64,000 nucleotides of DNA from Streptomyces rapamycinicus NRRL 5491 (GTDB taxonomy: Bacteria > Actinomycetota > Actinomycetes > Streptomycetales > Streptomycetaceae): the NCBI RefSeq assembly GCF_024298965.1, contig NZ_CP085193.1, positions 10,478,001-10,542,000 of the forward strand, written 5' to 3'. A program made the translations under genes and the position numbers. Shown here in pieces: positions 51,164 through 58,999 of this stretch. Every line of letters starts with the position of its first letter. Position 1 is the first letter of the stretch. The notes under the pieces were generated by a model. The model did not search any database and had not been told where the DNA came from. It worked only from the letters and a program-made list of their open reading frames with translations.

Positions 51164-51658
51164 TCAGTAGCCGCCTCCCGGCTGCGGCCCTCGGCCGCCC
51201 GGGTACTGCTGACGCCCGTAAGGGTCGTCGTACGGAGAGGGCGCGGGTGCCGCCGGGCGAGGCGCGACCGGACGCGTCATGGCCGGGCGCATCGCCTCGT
51301 ACCCCATCGGCGAGGCCGGCGCGGGGCGCTGCATCTGCGGCTGCTGGGCGCCCGGGTAGCCCCGCGGTCCCGTCGGCTGCGGCGGGATGTAGGGCGAGTG
51401 CGCCTGCTGCAGGCCGGTGGGCTGCGGCGCGTGCTGCTGGTACCCCTGGTTGGGCTGCGGGGAGGGGGCGGCCGGCAGCGCGGGGAGCGCCGAGGGCAGC
51501 GCCGGAAGATGACTTCCGGTGTCATAGGCCGACGGCACCCTGATGGGTGCGATCTGCGGTGTCCCCCGCTCGGCGACAAGACTGTCGTAGATGGGGGTGT
51601 CCGGGAAGGACGGCGAGGAGTAGTAGCCGCCACCGTAAGTGCTGCGGGGGGAGGTCAT
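51164..51658 (-). CDS. Pro/Gln-rich protein, DUF6643-like
   Basis: 164 residues. The first 50 (MTSPRSTYGGGYYSSPSFPD, then TPIYDSLVAERGTPQIAPIRVP) are a well-ordered, conserved segment that I associate with the Streptomyces DUF6643 family; the rest is Pro, Gln, Tyr and Gly rich and likely disordered. No ribosome site is visible at ATG 51658. It is divergent from the TerD-domain gene, and the shared Pro-rich character of both may indicate a functional pair. The function is unknown. Confidence 0.7.
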   Translation of the reverse strand: MTSPRSTYGGGYYSSPSFPDTPIYDSLVAERGTPQIAPIRVPSAYDTGSHLPALPSALPALPAAPSPQPNQGYQQHAPQPTGLQQAHSPYIPPQPTGPRGYPGAQQPQMQRPAPASPMGYEAMRPAMTRPVAPRPAAPAPSPYDDPYGRQQYPGGRGPQPGGGY

Positions 51659-51889
51659 AGACCATAAGTTAAGCCCACCATGTGCTGATTGGGGAGTCCG
51701 GTAGGAGGGTTGTTTTCAGTGTTCGGAGTGGCCATGGATCCCCAATCCGAGCGAACCCGGGAAAATCGGTCGTCAGGGTACGTTGAGATCGTGTAAAGAG
51801 CGCGTTTTCAGCGGGTAGCCACCCGTCGTCCGCGCTGTGCGACGGCCGAGCGGCCCGATCCGAGCGAACAGAAAGGCAGGGGGACGGAA

Positions 51890-53290
51890 ATGGCGATGCG
51901 CAAGGGCGGTAACACGCCAGTACCGGCTGAGGCGGTGCGGATCGAGCTGGGCTGGCGCGCCGGACCAGGGGCGCCGGACGTGGACGCCTCGGCGCTGCTG
52001 CTGGTGTCCGGAAAGGTCAGGTCCGACGGGGACTTCGTGTTCTACAACCAGGCGGCGCACTCCTCCGGCGCGGTGCGCCACGAGGGGAAGCGGACCGCGG
52101 GTGACACCGTGACCGACACCCTTTCGGTGGACCTCGCCCGGGTCGAGCCCGCCGTCGACACCGTAATCCTCGCGGCCTCGGCCGATGGCGGAACGTTCGG
52201 CCAGGTCCCCGGTCTGAACATCCGGGTGCTGAACGCGGCGGGCGGCGCGGAGATCGCCCGCTTCGACAGCGAGGACGCCACCGTCGAGACCGCCTTCGTC
52301 CTCGGCGAGCTGTACCGCAGGCAGGGCTCCTGGAAGTTCCGCGCGGTGGGCCAGGGGTACCAGAGCGGTCTCGCGGGGCTCGCCACGGACTTCGGCATCT
52401 CGGTCGACGAGCCGCAGCAGGCACCGGCTCGGCCCGCCGCCCCCGTCCCGGCTCCCGCCGCCCCGCCGAACGCCGGGCAGAACCCGTACGCGACCCAGAA
52501 CCCGTACGCCGCCCCGGCGCCGCCGGCCGCCCCCGCGCCGCCGTCCGGCCCGCCCGCCGGGGCGTACCCGCCTCCGACGCCCACCGCCGTCTCCACGCCC
52601 CTGCCGCCGCCCCCGCCCACCGCCCCGGCCCCCGCGCCCGCCGGGGCGCCGGTGAGCCTCAGCAAGGTCACCCTGACGAAGGAGGCGCCCTCGGTCTCGC
52701 TGACCAAACAGGGCGGCACCTCCGGCACCATGCGGGTCAACCTCAACTGGCAGGTGCACAAGCAGTTCTCGGGATGGGCCTCCAAGCTCGGCCGGGCCAT
52801 GGCCATGCACAGCGACCTCGATCTCGACCTGGGGGCGCTGTTCGAACTCGCCGACGGCAGCAAGGGCGTGGTCCAGGCACTCGGCAACTCCTTCGGCTCG
52901 CTGCACCAGCCGCCCTTCATCCACCTGGACGCCGACGACCGCACCGGTGCCCGGGCGGCCGGTGAGAACCTCACCATCAACCTCGACCACCAGAAGCTGT
53001 TCCGCCGGATCCTGATCTTCGTGACCATCTACGAAGGTGCCCGCAGCTTCGCCAACCTCCACGCCACGGTCACCCTGCAGCCGCAGTTCGGCGCCCCGAT
53101 CGACTTCTCGCTCGACGAGTGCACCGTGCCGTCCCCGGTCTGCGCGCTCGCACTCATCACCAACACCGGCGGCGAACTCGTCGTCCAGCGCGAGGCCCGC
53201 TATCTGGTGCCGCAGCGCGGCACCAGCCCGCAGCGCACCCTCGACCACGCCTACGGCTGGGGCATGAACTGGACCCCCGGCCGCAAGTGA
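51890..53290 (+). CDS. TerD family protein with second TerD-like domain
   Basis: 466 residues. Residues 1-172 are a TerD domain: [26 protein letters not shown] with the acidic Ca2+-binding residues, and [23 protein letters not shown] Pro/Ala-rich linker (173-253) joins a C-terminal domain beginning [20 protein letters not shown] and ending in a jelly-roll-like region. Ter proteins sense stress with Ca2+ and act at the membrane; S. coelicolor TerD-like proteins affect differentiation. It is not within a full ter operon. Confidence 0.9.
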   Translation: MAMRKGGNTPVPAEAVRIELGWRAGPGAPDVDASALLLVSGKVRSDGDFVFYNQAAHSSGAVRHEGKRTAGDTVTDTLSVDLARVEPAVDTVILAASADGGTFGQVPGLNIRVLNAAGGAEIARFDSEDATVETAFVLGELYRRQGSWKFRAVGQGYQSGLAGLATDFGISVDEPQQAPARPAAPVPAPAAPPNAGQNPYATQNPYAAPAPPAAPAPPSGPPAGAYPPPTPTAVSTPLPPPPPTAPAPAPAGAPVSLSKVTLTKEAPSVSLTKQGGTSGTMRVNLNWQVHKQFSGWASKLGRAMAMHSDLDLDLGALFELADGSKGVVQALGNSFGSLHQPPFIHLDADDRTGARAAGENLTINLDHQKLFRRILIFVTIYEGARSFANLHATVTLQPQFGAPIDFSLDECTVPSPVCALALITNTGGELVVQREARYLVPQRGTSPQRTLDHAYGWGMNWTPGRK

Positions 53291-53315
53291 AACCCCGGTG
53301 CACGGGGCGCGGCCG

Positions 53316-54611
53316 TCAGGGCGCGGCGCTGGGGCGGGCGTAGGTGCGCCCCTTCCAGGCCGCGCCCTGCCCCAGGTGGTGCCGCACCGCCGAGTCCACC
53401 GTCATCAGCAGATAGAGAAGCGCCGTCAGGGGCAGCAGCGGCGCCAGCCACAGCGTCTGACGGTAGTAGCGCAGCATCGGGATGTAGCTGCCCGCCATCA
53501 GCGCCCAGGCGGCGGCGCCCAGCACCAGCGGGACGGAACGCCCCGTCAGCACCCCGGCGACCACGGCCGCGGGCGGCACGAGATACACCACCGCCAGCCC
53601 CGCGACCGTCACCAGCAACAGCAGCGGATTGTGCCGCAGCTGGGTGTACGCGCTGCGCGAGACCATCCGCCACAGCTCGCCCAGCCGCGGATACGGCCGC
53701 ACGCTGTCGACCCGGTCGGCCAGCCCCAGCCAGATCCGACCGCCGGACCGTTTCACCGCGCGGGCCAGCGCCACGTCGTCGATGACCGCCTGCCGGATCG
53801 CCTCCGGGACCCCGGCCCGCTCGGCCGCCTCCCGGCGCAGCAGCACACAGCCGCCCGCGGCCGCCGCGGTGCGCCCCCGGGGCCGGTTGACCCACCGAAA
53901 GGGGTACAGCTGCGCGAAGAAGTAGACAAAGGCGGGCACGATCAGCCGCTCCCAGTAGGTCACCACCCGCAGCCGCGCCATCTGGGAGACCAGATCCAGC
54001 CCGTCCACCTCGGCCGCGCGCACCAACTCCCGCAGGGAGTCCGGCTCATGGGCGATGTCCGCGTCCGTCAGCAGCAGGTAGTCCACGCCGCCGTCGTCGC
54101 CCTTACGGTCCGCGTCCCGGCCGTCCGCGTCCTTACGGTCCGCACCGTCCGCGTTCCCACGGTCCGCGGCGAGGCGGGTCGTGGCGAGCGCCATGCCGTG
54201 CCGCACCGCCCACAGCTTGCCGGTCCAGCCGGGGCCGGGTTCGCCGGGGGAGTCGACGGTCAGCGGCAGCCCGCCGTGTTCGTCGGCCAGTTCACGGGCC
54301 AGCTTTCCGGTGCCGTCCGAGCTGCCGTCGTCGATCAGGAAGATCTCCGCCGGGCCCGGATAGTCCTGGGCGAGCAGCGAGGGCAGACTGGCCGGAAGCA
54401 CCGCGGACTCGTCCCGGGCGGGCACCACGACGGCCACCGAGGGCCACAACGCGGGCTCCGGCGGCCCGGACCCGTCCGGTTCCGGCGGCCCCGAGCCACC
54501 CGGGCCGCTCCGGGGCAGCCGTACGTCCGTACGCCAGAAGAAGCCCTGGCCCAGCAGCAGCCACAGCCATGCGGCCAACGACCCGGCGGCGATCCACATC
54601 AGCGCGCTCAC
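53316..54611 (-). CDS. Glycosyltransferase family 2, HpnB (hopene-associated) type
   Basis: 431 residues. One N-terminal helix, then a GT2 domain with VAVVVPARDESAVLPASLPS, EIFLIDDGSSDGT, DADIAHEPD and the QAVIDDVALA/R-type acceptor region; four hydrophobic helices close the C-terminus. It resembles the HpnB proteins of hopanoid gene clusters, although no other hpn gene is here. Residues about 148-172 (NADGADRKDADGRDADRKGD) are an expanded linker encoded by a 15-bp repeat. It overlaps nothing and converges with the TerD gene. Confidence 0.85.
   Translation of the reverse strand: MSALMWIAAGSLAAWLWLLLGQGFFWRTDVRLPRSGPGGSGPPEPDGSGPPEPALWPSVAVVVPARDESAVLPASLPSLLAQDYPGPAEIFLIDDGSSDGTGKLARELADEHGGLPLTVDSPGEPGPGWTGKLWAVRHGMALATTRLAADRGNADGADRKDADGRDADRKGDDGGVDYLLLTDADIAHEPDSLRELVRAAEVDGLDLVSQMARLRVVTYWERLIVPAFVYFFAQLYPFRWVNRPRGRTAAAAGGCVLLRREAAERAGVPEAIRQAVIDDVALARAVKRSGGRIWLGLADRVDSVRPYPRLGELWRMVSRSAYTQLRHNPLLLLVTVAGLAVVYLVPPAAVVAGVLTGRSVPLVLGAAAWALMAGSYIPMLRYYRQTLWLAPLLPLTALLYLLMTVDSAVRHHLGQGAAWKGRTYARPSAAP
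54101..54166. repeat. 15-bp in-frame repeat inside the glycosyltransferase gene
   Basis: Units CCTTACGGTCCGCGT and variants (54101, 54116, 54131, then 54156) encode ADRKD/ADGRD pentapeptides on the minus strand. Confidence 0.65.
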
Positions 54612-54679
54612 CCGCCGAAGTCTGCCCGAAGGTGTGCCCGGCCGCCGGGCGCACGGGACCGATCCATTAAAGTGACCGG

Positions 54680-55474
54680 GTGAAGATCGCGCTTATGGAC
54701 TCCGGAATCGGGCTGTTGCCCACCGCCGCCGCGATGCGCCGACTGCGACCGGACGCCGATCTCGTCGTCTCCTCCGACCCCGCCACCATGCCGTGGGGCC
54801 CGCGCACCCCCGAGGACGTCACCGGGCTGGCCCTGGGCTGCGCCCGGGCCGCCGCCGCGCACCGTCCCGACGCGCTGATCGTCGCCTGCAACACCGCCTC
54901 CGTCCACGCCCTGCCCGCACTGCGCGCCGAACTGGAGCCCGGGTTGCCGATCATCGGCACCGTGCCCGCCATCAAGCCCGCGGCGGCAGGGGGAGGGCCG
55001 ATCGCGATCTGGGCCACCCCGGCCACCACCGGCAGCCCGTACCAGCGCGGACTGATCCGTGACTTCGCGGACGGCGTCGAGGTGACCGAGGTGCCGTGCC
55101 CGGGGCTCGCGGACGCGGTGCAGCACGCCGACAACGAGGGGATCGACGCCGCGGTGGCCGCCGCGGCGGCCCGCACCCCGCGCGATGTCACGACCGTCGT
55201 CCTGGGCTGCACCCATTACGAACTCGTCGCCGACCGGATCCGGACCGCCGTACAGCGGCCGGACGCGCCGCCGATCGTCCTCCACGGCTCGGCCGGAGCC
55301 GTCGCCGCCCAGGCCCTGCGCCGGATCGGCGCCGACCCCTTCCCGCCGGACGGCCCGGTCACCCCGGGTGGTCTGACCGTCATCCTCAGCGGACGCGAGG
55401 CCGTCCTGCCGGAGGTCGCCCTGACCTACGCCGAAGGCGTGCTGCTGGCACCCGTCGCCCCGACGCGCGCCTGA
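54680..55474 (+). CDS. Glutamate racemase-like protein (Asp/Glu racemase family)
   Basis: 264 residues. Both catalytic Cys are present: Cys70 in IVACNTAS and Cys177 in LGCTHYEL, with the N-terminal DSGIGLLP replacing the usual DSGxGGLT. It would interconvert L- and D-glutamate (or aspartate) for peptidoglycan or D-amino-acid metabolism. Streptomyces usually have a separate housekeeping MurI, so this may be a paralogue; hence no gene symbol. GTG 54680 is 68 bp from the divergent glycosyltransferase gene. Confidence 0.85.
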   Translation: MKIALMDSGIGLLPTAAAMRRLRPDADLVVSSDPATMPWGPRTPEDVTGLALGCARAAAAHRPDALIVACNTASVHALPALRAELEPGLPIIGTVPAIKPAAAGGGPIAIWATPATTGSPYQRGLIRDFADGVEVTEVPCPGLADAVQHADNEGIDAAVAAAAARTPRDVTTVVLGCTHYELVADRIRTAVQRPDAPPIVLHGSAGAVAAQALRRIGADPFPPDGPVTPGGLTVILSGREAVLPEVALTYAEGVLLAPVAPTRA

Positions 55475-55572
55475 CGGCGACGCCTCCTGCGGTGAGCTGA
55501 CCGAAACGCTCCTCACCAGCGGATTCACCCGCCCCGCTGCCGTGGTGCCGGAAGGTGGGTACGCTGCCAACC

Positions 55573-56130
55573 ATGAGGCACCACGACCACGGAGAGCCGA
55601 GCGCCCACGGGCAGCCGCCCGCGGTCTGGATCGGACGCGCCCACAATCGCGTGCAGTGGCTGCTGGCCGTGGCGGGCGCCGCGTGCCTGGCGCTCGGTGT
55701 CGACCTCGCCGTCGACTCGCCCTGGGGCTCGGGCATCGCCCCGCTCCTGATGGCCGTCATCGGCTGTGTCGCCGCCGGGCTGCTGATGCTCTTCGGCACC
55801 CTCGCCTTCGTCCATGTGGCGGTACGGGTCGACGACGAGGTGCTGGAGATCCGCTGCGGCCATATGGGGCTCCCACGCCGCCGCATCCGGCTCAGCGACG
55901 TGGTCCACGCCGATGTGGCCCGTAAGGTCACCCCCTGCCAGTGGGGCGGCTGGGGCTACCGCTGGCGCCCGGAGAAGGGCACGGCGGTGGTCGTGCGCCG
56001 GGGCGAGGGCCTGGTGGTCCGCCTCGGGGACGGCCGCGTCTTCACGGTCACGGTGGACGACGCGGAGGCGGCGGTCCGGGTCATCCGCGACCGGCTGCGG
56101 CTGATCGCGGCCCGCACCTCCCAGGTCTAG
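55573..56130 (+). CDS. Two-helix membrane protein of unknown function
   Basis: 185 residues. Two helices (about 28-50 and 55-82) are followed by a 100-residue cytoplasmic domain of alternating beta strands (VRVDDEVLEIRCGHMGLPRRRIRLSDVV, then WGGWGYRW), resembling PH-like bPH domains of actinomycete membrane proteins. ATG 55573 lies 7 nt after TACGCT with no ribosome site, so a leaderless mRNA is likely; GTG 55555 is an alternative. The role is unknown. Confidence 0.75.
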   Translation: MRHHDHGEPSAHGQPPAVWIGRAHNRVQWLLAVAGAACLALGVDLAVDSPWGSGIAPLLMAVIGCVAAGLLMLFGTLAFVHVAVRVDDEVLEIRCGHMGLPRRRIRLSDVVHADVARKVTPCQWGGWGYRWRPEKGTAVVVRRGEGLVVRLGDGRVFTVTVDDAEAAVRVIRDRLRLIAARTSQV

Positions 56131-56201
56131 GGGTCTTCTGACGGATCCCCGTTCCCCTCTTTCGGGGGACGCGTTCCCCCTCGCGGCCTCCGGGGGCTCG
56201 C

Positions 56202-57227
56202 TCATGGCACCGCTCCCGGGCCGTCGTCCAGGCGGCGGGCGGTCGCCAGTCCGGCGAGGAGGCCCGCCCCCGCGGTGATCTGGGAGAAACTGAGGGCGTT
56301 GCCCAGACAGGACTCGACGGCCAGGGCCGTGAGGGTCGCGGCCGCCGTAAGGACCACGGGAGTGGGGCGCGGGGAGCGCCACAGGGCGTGGAGCAGCCAG
56401 CCGAAGGCCGCGCCCAGCAGGGCCACCCCCGGCAGCCCCTGACCGGCCGCCTGCTGGAGCGGCGCCGAATGCGGCTTGGCCTCCGGGCCCAGCGGCTGGG
56501 CCGCCGCGGGGCTCAGCTCACCGAAGCGGTCCGGGCCCACGCCGCGCAGCGGATCCGTCTCCCCGATGCGGGCGGCGTCCTGCCACAGCCGGATCCGGTG
56601 CTCGGTGAGATGGGCGCGCAGGGCGGGCGGCAGTCCACCCGGGAACGAGCCCTTGGCCACCGCCCAGGTGCCGCCGACCGAGACCGCCGCGATCAGCGCG
56701 CAGGCGGCGAGCGCCGGCAGCCGCCGCCGGGGCCGGGCGGCGAGGAGCGAGCACACCAGGACGGCGCCGCTCGCCACCCAGCCGACCGTCGAGCCGGCCG
56801 CCACCGCCGTGAGCGTGATCGCCGCGGCCGGCAGCCACAGCGCCGGGCGGAGGATCCGCGGGGCGGCCCAGGCCGCGCAGCAGAGGGCGCCCGTGGCCAG
56901 GGTGAGCTGGGCCGCGCCCGGTCCCTCGTGGCCGGTGAGCCCGTACGGCGAGGTGCAGGCCAGACCGAACCCGGCGAACCCGGCGGCCGCCGCTCCGGCG
57001 ACCGGCAGCAGTGCTCCGGCGATCCGGCCGCAGGCGTACCCGGCGGCCACCGCCAACACCGCCAGCAGGACCCCCTCGGGGCGGGCCGGGCGCCCCATGG
57101 CCGCGATCAGCGCCCATACGGCGCAACCGGCGAGGATCAGAACCCCCGCGACATCGGACGCACCGGCGCAGCCGGTGGCCGGTCTGCCGTGGTCCTGCAC
57201 GACAGGTTCCACCACTGATGACGTCAT
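56202..57227 (-). CDS. O-antigen ligase-like membrane protein
   Basis: 341 residues, about ten hydrophobic helices. The region DPLRGVGPDRFGELSP followed by KPHSAPLQQAAGQGLPGVALLGA matches the large-loop signature (GxGPxxF...PHxxxLQ) of the Wzy_C/O-antigen ligase superfamily, which transfers or polymerises glycan chains. Streptomyces has no O-antigen, so it may act on a cell-surface glycan or teichoic acid. ATG 57227 is chosen behind a G-rich stretch; the longer upstream frame has no supporting feature. Confidence 0.78.
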   Translation of the reverse strand: MTSSVVEPVVQDHGRPATGCAGASDVAGVLILAGCAVWALIAAMGRPARPEGVLLAVLAVAAGYACGRIAGALLPVAGAAAAGFAGFGLACTSPYGLTGHEGPGAAQLTLATGALCCAAWAAPRILRPALWLPAAAITLTAVAAGSTVGWVASGAVLVCSLLAARPRRRLPALAACALIAAVSVGGTWAVAKGSFPGGLPPALRAHLTEHRIRLWQDAARIGETDPLRGVGPDRFGELSPAAAQPLGPEAKPHSAPLQQAAGQGLPGVALLGAAFGWLLHALWRSPRPTPVVLTAAATLTALAVESCLGNALSFSQITAGAGLLAGLATARRLDDGPGAVP

Positions 57228-57430
57228 CCCGCCGACCCCCCGTCGTGACGGGCATCGCGCCGGCGCCCTTACGGCCGTCGCGCGAGCCATGACACCCGAA
57301 ACCGTAGCGCTTGTCGTAAGGAATGTGTATATGGTGCGCAGAAACGATGAGTCGGTCGTGAATCGCCCGCCGTGGAGGGCGCCGTACGGCCGCCGCGCGC
57401 GCCCCCATTTCCGCCCGATACCCTCGGCCC

Positions 57431-57910
57431 ATGGCGACCCCCGACTTCATCCGTGACCTCAGGGCCTCCATCGGCCACGAACTGCTCTATCTGCCGGGCG
57501 TGAGCGCCGTGGTCTTCGACGACCAGGACCGGGTGCTGCTGGGCCGCCGGGCCGACAACGGCCGCTGGACCATCATCTGCGGCATCCCCGAACCCGGTGA
57601 GCAGCCGGCCACGGCGGTGGTCCGCGAGGTCGAGGAGGAGACCGCGGTGCGCTGCGTCCCCGAACGCATCGTGCTCGTACGGACCCTGGCGCCGGTGACC
57701 TACCCCAACGACGACAAGTGCCAGTTCGTGGACGTCTGCTTCCGCTGCCGCGCCGTCGGCGGCGAGGCGCGGGTGAACGACGACGAGTCGCTGGACGTCG
57801 GCTGGTTCCCGCTCGACGCGCTGCCCGAGATGGAGGACTTCTCCCGGTCCCGGATCAAGCAGGCGATCGAGGACGGCCCGACATGGTTCGAGCCCATCGT
57901 CGAGGAGTGA
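57431..57910 (+). CDS. Nudix hydrolase
   Basis: A 159-residue single Nudix domain. The box GIPEPGEQPATAVVREVEEETAV has the required Gly, Arg and Glu cluster; preceding strands are SAVVFDDQDRVLLGRRADNG. It hydrolyses a nucleoside diphosphate-linked compound; the exact substrate cannot be read. ATG 57431 is 6 nt after TACCCT (57419-57424) with no ribosome site, consistent with a leaderless message. A sugar-nucleotide or oxidised-nucleotide role is possible. Confidence 0.9.
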   Translation: MATPDFIRDLRASIGHELLYLPGVSAVVFDDQDRVLLGRRADNGRWTIICGIPEPGEQPATAVVREVEEETAVRCVPERIVLVRTLAPVTYPNDDKCQFVDVCFRCRAVGGEARVNDDESLDVGWFPLDALPEMEDFSRSRIKQAIEDGPTWFEPIVEE

Positions 57911-57965
57911 AGTATGTGCCGCCCCCACATCGGTCCGGGCCCGACGGCTGCCTAATGTGCCCCTC

Positions 57966-58772
57966 ATGAGCGCGTCCACCACACCAGGCCCGGACTCACG
58001 GCCGTCCGGCGGCCTCGACCTCTCCGGCCGTACCGCACTCGTCACGGGCGCCGCCGGGGGCATCGGCCGGGCCTGCGCGCTGCGGCTGGCCACCGCCGGG
58101 GCGCGGGTGCGGGCCGTCGACCTGGATGCCGAGGGCCTCAGCGACCTCGTCGCCGCGGCCACCGGACTGCCGGGCCCGGTCGAGGCCCACCCCTTGGACC
58201 TCACCGGCCTCGACGCGGCCGAGCGGGTCGCCGCGGGCACCGACATCCTGGTCAACAACGCCGGGCTCCAACTCGTCCGGCCCATCGAGGACTTTCCGCC
58301 CGAGGTCTTCTCCCGGGTGCTCACCGTGATGCTCGAGGCCCCCTTCCGGCTGGTGCGCGGCGCGCTGCCGCATATGTACGCCCAGGGCTGGGGCCGGATC
58401 GTGAACATCTCATCGGTGCACGGGCTGCGCGCCTCCCCCTACAAGTCGGCCTATGTGGCCGCCAAACACGGTCTGGAAGGGCTCTCCAAGGTCGCCGCCC
58501 TGGAGGGCGCGGAGCACGGGGTGACCTCCAACTGCGTCAACCCCGGCTATGTGCGCACCCCGCTCGTCGAGCGGCAGATCGCCGACCAGGCCGAGGCCCA
58601 CGGGATCTCGCCGGAGCGGGTGGTCTCCGAGGTGATGCTGGCCGACGCGGCGGTCAAGCGGTTGGTCGAGCCCGAGGAGGTCGCCGAGGCCGTCGCGTAC
58701 CTCTGCGGTCCGCACACGTCCTTCATCACCGGGGCCTCGCTCAGCATGGACGGCGGATGGACCGCCCACTGA
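57966..58772 (+). CDS. 3-hydroxybutyrate dehydrogenase (SDR)
   Basis: 268 residues, SDR fold: TGAAGGIGRACALRLA cofactor motif, NNAG, catalytic Ser in NISSVHGL and Tyr-x-x-x-Lys as YVAAK. The context sequence YKSAYVAAKHGLEGLSK and CVNPGYVRTPLVERQI, with length near 260, match D-3-hydroxybutyrate dehydrogenases, which oxidise 3-hydroxybutyrate to acetoacetate with NAD+. ATG 57966 lies 7 nt after TAATGT, so it is probably leaderless. The MHS transporter and GAF/PucR regulator nearby fit a hydroxybutyrate uptake and use unit. Confidence 0.85.
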   Translation: MSASTTPGPDSRPSGGLDLSGRTALVTGAAGGIGRACALRLATAGARVRAVDLDAEGLSDLVAAATGLPGPVEAHPLDLTGLDAAERVAAGTDILVNNAGLQLVRPIEDFPPEVFSRVLTVMLEAPFRLVRGALPHMYAQGWGRIVNISSVHGLRASPYKSAYVAAKHGLEGLSKVAALEGAEHGVTSNCVNPGYVRTPLVERQIADQAEAHGISPERVVSEVMLADAAVKRLVEPEEVAEAVAYLCGPHTSFITGASLSMDGGWTAH

Positions 58773-58800
58773 GCGGCCCGTCGGATCGGCCACCGGCCCT

Positions 58801-58920
58801 CGATGGCCGATTGGCTCAGCCACTGGACCATGAAAGCGGATTGGCCGGGCCACCGGCGGACAGTGGCCGATTGACCGAGCCACCTCCGGACGATGGCCAA
58901 TTGGCTCAGCCACCGGACCG
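58801..58920. repeat. 30-bp tandem repeat with hairpin core, four copies
   Basis: Units start at 58801, 58831, 58861, 58891. Copies 1 and 4 carry TGGCT-C-AGCCA; copy 2 has TGGCC-G-GGCCA with compensating changes that keep the palindrome; copy 3 is imperfect. The array starts 29 bp after the dehydrogenase stop and ends 79 bp before the regulator start. Confidence 0.85.
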
Positions 58921-58999
58921 CCTGCTGCCCGGCCGCCCCGTCGACAAGGCACCGGGCCGCCTTACAGCTGGCGCCGCCGCGCCCGGCGGGAGTATGCCT

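Noticed and set aside
50796..51170. ORFs in the gap after the DosR-like regulator
   Set aside because: They arise from the 34-bp duplication and GC-rich hairpins; no recognisable protein and low complexity.
57331..57456. 42-codon ORF before the Nudix gene
   Set aside because: No ribosome site, Arg/Pro-rich sequence, and it overlaps the Nudix promoter and start.
58801..58920. CRISPR-like array
   Set aside because: Repeats are contiguous without unique spacers and no cas genes are nearby.
58757..58999. N-terminal extension of the GAF/PucR regulator through the 30-bp repeat
   Set aside because: The frame is open because the repeat is a multiple of 3, but it would start inside the dehydrogenase gene, and the GGGAG site near 58990 supports a later start. 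Not fully excluded.
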